Below, piece by piece: positions 22,091 through 64,000 of a DNA stretch of 64,000 nt (positions are counted from its first letter, which is position 1; each line of letters starts with the position of its first letter). Position numbers and translations under genes: made by a program. Source of the DNA: Lateolabrax maculatus (lineage: Eukaryota; Chordata; Actinopteri; Acropomatiformes; Lateolabracidae); the NCBI GenBank assembly GCA_031216445.1, contig CM062197.1, forward strand, positions 4,653,001-4,717,000, written 5' to 3'. The notes under the pieces are model-generated. The model worked only from the letters and a program-made list of their open reading frames with translations. It made no database searches and had not been told where the DNA came from.

Positions 22091-23230
22091 GACTGAACAA
22101 CACAAGACAAGCCGCCCTCTTCCTCCTCCTCCTCCTCCTCTTCCCTTATTTCTCTCCTCCCAGCACTAGCTCCTGTCCCCAGCCACAGTTTTCAGCTGGG
22201 TTTATACTGCAGCCCACAGTCTTTCTCTACCTTTTTCCTCCATTTCTACCCATCTGTCTCACCCTTTCTCCTCGTATGCACGTCATCTCCGAACCCCTTC
22301 AGGACCCGCTCGGGTCTTTATTTCCACTCCCCAGGGGTTTTACCTTATTTTTGATGACTCGTTTTGCAAGCCTGTACCCTTTACGGTTCATGTCCTCTTT
22401 TACTGTTTTTATTTTTGCTTTACTTTGCTGTATCATCTGTTGCCAAGTACGCTTGCCTGTATTTGTAACACACATATGCAAGAGTTTATTTAAAGACGAT
22501 ACTTTGCTGTTCAACTCTTTTCCTGTGTATGTGTGTTTATGAACAATATTTTCCGTGCTTCTGTCAGTCAAGTCAGTTTTGAAACTTCTCAGTTTGCAAA
22601 TTGAGGATATCTAGCAGTGATGGAACGTTTAAAAGGGATGCGTTAAAGCTTTTAGGAAGAACTAAGTGCCCTCTTTACTTTGTGGTTACCAAATCTGCAC
22701 CTTCAACACATCAATAGGTCTTTTTTTTATTTTTATTATATATAAATGACAAACAGCAGAATGTCCCCCTTCTCTGACCTCTATTCTTGTCCACTCTCGG
22801 ACCAAGTATTGTGCTGCGAGGCTGTAGAGCTTTTGCTAATGGCAGATAGTTAGGTAATGGCTTTTTAGCGGACAAACTGTGCGTGCGTGTGTGTGCGTGG
22901 GAGGGGAATGCTCAACACTCTTGATTGTAATGTAATGCAGTTTTGCATTGGCACTATATTAAAAAGAAAAAAAAAAGTTTGGGAAATAGAGGCCTGCTGT
23001 ATCTTTACTCCCCTGACTCTTTCAGGTTTTCTCGTCTCAACTCTGTCTCTTTCCTACTCCTCATTTCCTCTCTTCCTTCTGTTCAGTATGTGTAACGTGA
23101 ATCTGATTTGTACTACTGGATGTTCTCACCGGAGCCACAAGTACCATCTGTATTCTTACTGAAACACAGCATGGAATTAACATTAAACTTCAAATTGAGA
23201 AATGTTAAATTAACGTGTGAGATGTTGTCA
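22091..23230 (+). other. ywhae: ywhae 3' UTR
   Basis: Sequence after the ywhae stop begins with a second (TCC)n tract (22119-22141). Candidate poly(A) hexamers are ATTAAA at 22958-22963 and 23182-23187. The latter is followed by GT-rich sequence (GGGTGTGTTGTGTGG near 23240), so a 3' UTR of about 0.9-1.1 kb is likely. Open frames here on both strands are not conserved-looking proteins. Confidence 0.6.
22119..22141. repeat. (TCC)n tract in ywhae 3' UTR
   Basis: About seven TCC units starting 28 nt after the stop codon. Confidence 0.95.
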
Positions 23231-23262
23231 CTTCCTTTCAGGGTGTGTTGTGTGGTTTGATT
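23182..23262 (+). terminator. ywhae: candidate poly(A) signal of ywhae
   Basis: ATTAAA at 23182-23187, with a downstream GT-rich element (about 23241-23260). Confidence 0.45.
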
Positions 23263-23803
23263 TGACGTATTTGTAATCTGGTTTTTAATCACTAGAGGGC
23301 AGTGCTGGATCTCAGCTGAGATTGAATGCAGTGATTCGGCATTTATGCTGTGATTTATTTTATTTTTTTCTTTAAGTTTTAAGGCTCTCATTGGCAGTGG
23401 TGTTTGAAGAATTCAGATCCTTCACTGAGTAAAGTACCGCAAAGTACTCATCTACAAATCCACTTCAAGTTAAAGTGCTACATTCAAAATCCCACTCAAA
23501 TAGAAGTACATAAGTATAAGCTAAATTTACATAAAGCATTAAAAGTAGTACTCACACAGTAGTACTCATTCTGTAGAAAAAATAGTCTGTCTAATAATAA
23601 ATTAATACTAATGTATTAATGTCTAGTTGGTTTTAAGGACTTTACATCAGGGTTGCCACTCTTGTAATGATACATTTCAAGGACAAATTATTTAAAAATG
23701 TAAGGGCCAATAATTCACATATACCATTCTAACCCAGCACAGTACTATATAAAGACCTGAGTGGTTTCCCTTTAATTAGATGGAAGTAGAAACCTAAGGC
23801 CCC

Positions 23804-24010
23804 CAGAAATTATCACTACACAGGCCACAGCTCTTCATGGATTTTATTTTATATTTCAGTGCTTCTTCTATATAAAAAAAATACTAAAATCCAATATGAA
23901 GAGGTGTGGCCTGTGTAGTGATACATTTTGATATTGATTTGGAGTCACTGCCTCACATTACATGGAAGCTATTGAAAATGAAAATGTGGCCTGTGTAGTA
24001 ATAATTTCTG
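23804..24010. mobile_element. nested inverted-repeat (foldback/MITE-like) element
   Basis: The arm at 23804-23846 (CAGAAATTATCACTACACAG, then GCCACA, CTCTTCATGG, ATTTTA) reappears inverted at about 23884-23921 with one small indel. Its outer half reappears inverted a second time at 23985-24010 (TGTGGCCTGTGTAGTAATAA, then TTTCTG). The whole is therefore bounded by a 25-26 bp terminal inverted repeat with a subterminal foldback inside. No coding capacity. Confidence 0.6.
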
Positions 24011-24298
24011 CTGGACAAACTTTGGGTTGAGCTTTTTTTTTTTTTTTTATCTTCTGGACTTTTCTCTAAGCTTTGCATTTTGTGAACGATTTGGATAATT
24101 TAATAAGTTATTTAAATGAAACCATATGAGATATTTAGAGAGCATGTCTCGTGACAAAGGGCCAACACTAAATGTACTTAGTTACTTTCTACTGCTTTTT
24201 TTTCTTCACTTTTTACATGTAAATATCCAATTTTTTGTCTATTTAACATTGTCCCAACCACTGAAAACTCAGGGGTTGAGCTAAAAAAAGACTATAAA

Positions 24299-24321
24299 AA
24301 TATATATATATATATATACAT
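24299..24321. repeat. (TA)n microsatellite
   Basis: About 11 TA units, with a second TA/ATAT-rich stretch just after it (to about 24358). Confidence 0.9.
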
Positions 24322-25214
24322 ATATAACAAATAAATGTATATATATTTGTTATATGTATCTTAATCAACTTGTAATACTAAAATCATTTTAACTTCCATT
24401 TTGTCGTGCTCTAATAATTAGTTACAAAGTTCTTCTAAATTAGACAAACAGCAATAATTTTACCCTGAGTGGCTGTAGATATGCTGGTCTGTGGAGCTAC
24501 ATGCGCTTTGTAGTCTGTGTGCACCCTGTGGTTTGACCTTAATCATGAAGGTGAAAGTGAAGGTGGAACACGAAGTAGGGCTTTGTTATGATTATGGTTA
24601 TCTGCGACCACATGGGGACACACTGCAGTGTTCAACATCGTCAAGGTTAAATCAAACTGCACATTTTCTGTCTTTCTTTTCATTGGCCACTTGAATTCCT
24701 TTTTTCGAACTAATATTTGCTCCTCTTCCATCCTTTCTGCGGTCTTTTTCTTCACTTTGATGTATTCGGAGGCATTCCTTCTTGGTATCGACGTGTATGT
24801 ATCACCTTCATATAATAGAGGACTAAACTTACTTAGGGTTCATGCAAGTTCATACATATTTATCTAAATGCATTGACAATAATTACATAATTGGTCCCAA
24901 AAAATGATCTGACTGCAGATAAATTCACCTACAGTACAGTGCTGTATATCACACATTTAAAAAACCTTGTTAAAGCTACAATAGGCAACATTTGTGTGTT
25001 AAATTACAGCCACGTGTCAGAACCACAAATAATGTTAATAAATTAAGTTAAACCACAAATTAAAGCTGCAGTAGTGAAGCTTAAATAAAAAGCATCACAC
25101 ACTGGTTTATACATCCACCTTGTGCAGGTCGCTGATGTTACATTACTGGATTATTGGGTATTAAAGTCCAAGTTTTGTCAGTTTGCGTCACCAATGCGTC
25201 TGTTAAATAGTGGA

Positions 25215-25440
25215 GTTTTAAAGGATATGTTCACATTTTTTAAAGTCTTAAAACAATAAGTCAGGTGCCCATTATGTACACTGACAGTTTTTGGTTTGCT
25301 GTAATCGTTCCTCCTGTCCACACTGGCTGCAAAGACATCCCTTCTTCCAAAGTTATTGTCTTTTTAGATTGAAATTCCCTCTTTCCACCACAGCTCAGCA
25401 GGTAAACACTGTCCAGGAACATTCAGTGAACATACGGACG
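25215..25440. repeat. possible interspersed teleost repeat fragment
   Basis: Begins AAAGGATATGTTCACATTTTT and runs on in a style I recall from dispersed repeats in spiny-rayed fish (a 'tune' of a phrase on stretches, then clotting of clinical-type short words is absent; no ORF). The identification rests on memory of repeat phrases only; no family name is assigned. Confidence 0.25.
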
Positions 25441-26147
25441 TGTGTGTACTATTTTAAGGGAGACTTGGAAACATCTGGAAGCAAGATTATGTGAATTTTT
25501 AAAAGAAGAAACAATATTTTCCCTCAAAAGTTAATACGTGCAGGCGTTCGGGGGCTGCAGCCTTACTCGGTCTGGTATGACCAGTAGCTTTTTGTGACTA
25601 ATGTTAATAAAACTCCACAAATTCACTGACTCTTGACTAATTAAGCAGAAGTTTTGGCACGTCACAGGCAAGACACCTTAATGGTTTTAGCAGTAAAATA
25701 AAAGAAGAAGTAATCACATCATACCTCGGCCGGAGACAGACTCGTCCTGTTCCTCTCGCTCTCGGTCAGGTCACCTAATGATGATGTCTCTGAGCACCTG
25801 ACCCAAGAGAATCTTGGGAAATGAAGGGAAAAATCCTGCAATGACCACCTGTGGCCATATTTTGAGCTAATTTACATATTAAGATAACTAAAAAAAAGGG
25901 AGGTAAATAGAGGCGATAGGCCGCTGTTCGACCCCCTGTTCCTCTCTGTGCAAACCACCTGGCCTCAGGTGTTGATGGGTGCTAATTTGATTAAACACAA
26001 ATGTACCTGCAAATTTGCCTCCTATGAGCACATCTGTAGCTGAAATAATGGAGGTCTTAAAGCTGCATTTTAACACAGGGACCCTCCTCAAGACAGCACC
26101 TCAAGATCGGATAATAGAGTAGCACCCACATACAATAATTTCCTGTT

Positions 26148-26265
26148 TTGTCAAGAGTTAGATGAGAAGATGGACACCACTCTCATGTCGACAATTTATG
26201 TTTTTACATGTGCTGGACTACTTCCTGGTTGGGAGTGGTGACGTACTGGAGGCAAGAATAAGTGC
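26148..26265. repeat. interspersed repeat fragment (family A)
   Basis: Contains GAGTTAGATGAGAAGATGGA, then CACCACTCTCATGTCG, then GTGCTGGACTACTTCCTGG. This matches my recollection of the interior of a very common percomorph repeat whose start resembles the copy at 46878. No coding potential. Confidence 0.4.
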
Positions 26266-27137
26266 ATTTCCAAAAATGTTGGAACTATAACTTAACTTCA
26301 CCTTAATGCCAGTTGATTTTGAGCTTCAGTGGGGCATGTATCCAAACAAAGGTACAATTTGATCAAATTGTTGCAAACCAATTGCGACACAGCACATTTT
26401 TAGGTTTTTGCTGGCCCTCGGAGGTCTGGGACCCTGGGGAAATTACTTGCTCTGCAAGGCTGGTAATCCAGCCTTTGTCAAGGGAGGACAAAGAGATTAG
26501 GATTCGCCCTCTGAAGGCCATAAATGTCAAAGCAAAGTTTCCTCACAACCTGGCACTAGTCGACATAAACACACCACCCACCCTGCTCCTCTCTTATCTA
26601 TACGTCAAATAATGACAGTACATTGCAGTTTGAAATTTGTTTTTACTTAAAAAAGATCAAAATAAAGATGTACAATTGAACCAAAATAAGACGCCATATT
26701 ACACTTCAGCTCTAAAGACGGATGGCAGGACAAAAAGGCATGACCTGAAATATTTCAGCTGGTTTCTCTGCTGCCAACGTCCCTGTCCCGGCCACAGCAT
26801 GTGTGAGGGCACGGACCAGATGGGAACTGGGAATAAACGAAAACCTTTTAGAAGCAACAGCATCGCTGGCTGGTGTTGCTGGAGATGTGTCTTGTATCCT
26901 ATTGCAGATTGTCCTTCCATGTTCCAGAAGAGATGAGGACACTTCAGTCAGTGAGACTGGAGCAAATACATTTCTGCTACAGTGTGTCCAGCCTCCCCAG
27001 AGGATCCACAGTGTTTCAATAAGGAAGGGCTCTAAATCATTGTTCAACATACAAACAGTGGCTTCGTCAGCTCGGGTTCGACGTCTTACTTGGAAATAGC
27101 GCAGACACTTAAAATAACATATAGTGAGAGAAATGGC

Positions 27138-27157
27138 AATTTTTTTTTTTTTTTTCA
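27138..27157. repeat. poly(T) tract
   Basis: About 18-19 consecutive T on the + strand (A-run in the gria4 sense). Confidence 0.9.
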
Positions 27158-27267
27158 ATTCCGCATCGTCGCTTCGACTCACGTCTCCACACACATAATG
27201 GTCTAAAAGATCTACCCAGATATTACTTGACTGTCGACATTTAAAACCAGGAGACAGACAGTTTCTT

Positions 27268-28474
27268 TTTAATTCCTCAGTACAAAAAATAGATCAAAGA
27301 ATGAAAAAAATAGTTATATTCTGACTGCAGAAACTTGATTTATAAAGCTCTACTCATGAGCAACTGTCTGGGTCTACGTCTGCACAGTGAGGGTTGTGGT
27401 TTAAGGGTTGGGGGTGGAGCTACTTAACATTCATTGTTGAATATATTAATGAATTTGTATGTAACAGGTATCAGAATATTTGGGCAGTTGATACCCCTTC
27501 ACATTTAGAGTTTGAATGTTCCTATATAATACAGTTTAGTATTCAACACATATTTTAACACCGCCGTCCACGTCTCCTCCTTCGAGTGGCATCATCTTTT
27601 TCATTATTGCGATGAATAAAATCTTTAAAGATGATTTACAAAAAAGAACTGTCTGTCTGACCACTACAGTGTCTGCTATGTACATCTGTTTAAAAAGCAA
27701 GCATGTTACACAGTCGTCCCTATGTACAGCTAAATTCTTCATTTTGTTTTTCACGGAATATACATATTTACTTATTTTCACAGTTTCCTATGCTTGCTCA
27801 TATATTCAATATCAATAGATTTCATTTTTGTTATTATGAATACAAATATTTTTCATCATATCTTCATGGCACTGGGCTACAACTCTCCCAGTGTCACTTG
27901 TTGATATCTAGTGAGATTGTTCCCTCTTGAACGCTGCTCATGTCTGTGTAGCAAATACTGTTCAGTTTGAAAACAATCTTGATTGTGGTTCAGTTTTTTG
28001 CTAATTCACAGCAATCCCCCCGACCCCAAAAAAAGCACAGTTTCGCGTTTCAAGTTTACAGTTTTCTGGTCTTCATCTTTATCATATATCATGATATTAT
28101 TCGTTTCCCTTCCCCTCTGCTCCTCTTCCATCACTGGTAAAGGTTGAATGGCTCCAGCGGATTCCCACGACCCCTTGATTCAAACATACGCTTCCTTGTG
28201 GCCACACAGTAAATAAAAAAAAAAGAAATTCGAGATTGTTCTGCCTCTGGTTTCCACAGATTTCTGAGAGAAAACATTGAGCCACAACAAGTCGTGACCT
28301 GTAACAGCGGGATTTGTTGTTTGCGCCTCTGTCGGTCCTGTCTCGCCCACTGGAGGTGACCTGTTGGGTGTATGAATCCTGTTTCTTTGTGGTTGGTTTC
28401 TGGTTGTTTCGTGGGCCGTGTGATTATTGTTTTTTCTTGTTATTGGAATAAGGCACTTGAGAGGTTTTTGGTTT
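27268..28474 (-). other. gria4: gria4 3' UTR (probable extent)
   Basis: Follows the stop of the long C-tail exon on the - strand. A - strand ATTAAA at 27268-27273 is the first plausible poly(A) hexamer I found, which would give a 3' UTR of about 1.2 kb. The true end is unknown and could be further out. Confidence 0.35.
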
Positions 28475-63472
<34,998 letters not shown>

Positions 63473-64000
63473 CTGGGAGACAAGAGGAGGAGATCACAGA
63501 TACAGACGGTGCTGTAATGTATGTGGGCTTAACATCACATAAAAACACTGCAGTACGAATTATGGTTAAACTCTGGCCTGTTAGGTTTATTTAAAGGAAA
63601 TAAAAACCAATTATGGACGGCTATGTGATTTTGAAATCACAGTCTTTGTAAGCTGGAGGGTACCCTGCTGTTCTGTCTCTTTTGGGTATATACAGCGCTG
63701 GGGGACACATGCCGGAAAAAAGGTATGAGGCCAATTAAATGCTGATTTAGCTAGACAGGCAAAATGTTCTGTAATATTTGCTGGTCCAATCTCCTTTAAA
63801 ACAATCTGTGTAAGGCCGCCTCTGAGAGCACGCTGAGTTTCTGCAGGGCCAAGCAGTACGTCCTAACGGCCTGGCAGTTGCAGAGGGGCAGGAGTTTCAC
63901 GCTCATTATTTTCTGGAAATGGAAAGGAGGAGCGGGAGAGAAGGGAAGAGCATATTCCCCACAGTGTAAACCTCCCAATTTCCCCTAATCTGTCTTTGAC
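63473..64000 (-). other. gria4 intron, continues beyond the window
   Basis: No further AMPA-receptor exon found. A 60-codon - strand frame at 63796-63978 does not match the expected upstream amino-terminal-domain sequence. Confidence 0.7.

Larger units (their letters stand above)
23231..27272. other. ywhae-gria4 intergenic region between converging genes
   Basis: AT-rich sequence between two tail-to-tail genes. It contains the nested inverted-repeat element (23804-24010), a TA microsatellite (24299-24321), and fragments of interspersed repeats around 25219-25440 and 26150-26270. No gene recognised. Confidence 0.6.

Noticed and set aside
63796..63978. 60-codon - strand frame upstream of the first gria4 exon in the window
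   Set aside because: Does not resemble the AMPA-receptor sequence expected just before YTSALTYDG and has no donor at its end.

Overview
This window is nuclear DNA from a ray-finned fish, most likely a teleost and probably a percomorph. The basis is: intron-rich vertebrate genes with GT-AG junctions, fish-like variants of well-known vertebrate proteins, many CA/TG, TA and TCC microsatellites, and interspersed repeats of a kind I recall from spiny-rayed fish genomes. I see no bacterial operon, CRISPR array, intact autonomous transposon, tRNA or rRNA gene.

Three protein-coding genes are present. (1) crk (+ strand, CDS 73-4308, 3 exons, 318 aa) encodes the SH2-SH3-SH3 adaptor CRK; all coding exons are inside the window. 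(2) ywhae (+ strand, CDS 9853-22090, 6 exons, 255 aa) encodes 14-3-3 epsilon and is complete; its CpG-rich promoter lies about 0.9-1.2 kb downstream of the last good crk poly(A) signal. (3) gria4 (- strand, CDS exons from 63472 down to 28475) encodes the AMPA-type glutamate receptor subunit GluA4. Ten constitutive or alternative coding segments for the end of the amino-terminal domain, the whole ligand-binding domain, the channel and the C-tail are here; the signal peptide and most of the amino-terminal domain lie beyond position 64000. ywhae and gria4 converge tail to tail, with about 6.4 kb between their stop codons.

The gria4 locus carries the most interesting structure. It has the two mutually exclusive 115-nt flop (33333-33447) and flip (32547-32661) exons. 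It has a genome-encoded R/G editing codon, 2 nt before a 5' splice site, inside a near-perfect exon-intron hairpin (36212-36276) in which the target A faces a C. It has two alternative C-tails: a canonical long tail on a separate exon (28475-28639), and a read-through short tail (30690-30911) that has grown to 73 residues with a histidine-rich stretch and a changed C-terminus. CA/UG repeats lie close to two of its splice sites.

The rest is introns and intergenic sequence holding microsatellites, a nested inverted-repeat element (23804-24010), a probable non-autonomous element with terminal inverted repeats (about 12660-13400), several degenerate interspersed repeats and a few candidate conserved non-coding segments. 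In people CRK and YWHAE are neighbours on 17p13.3 and GRIA4 is on 11q22, so the window joins an ancient adaptor/14-3-3 pair to a synaptic receptor gene.
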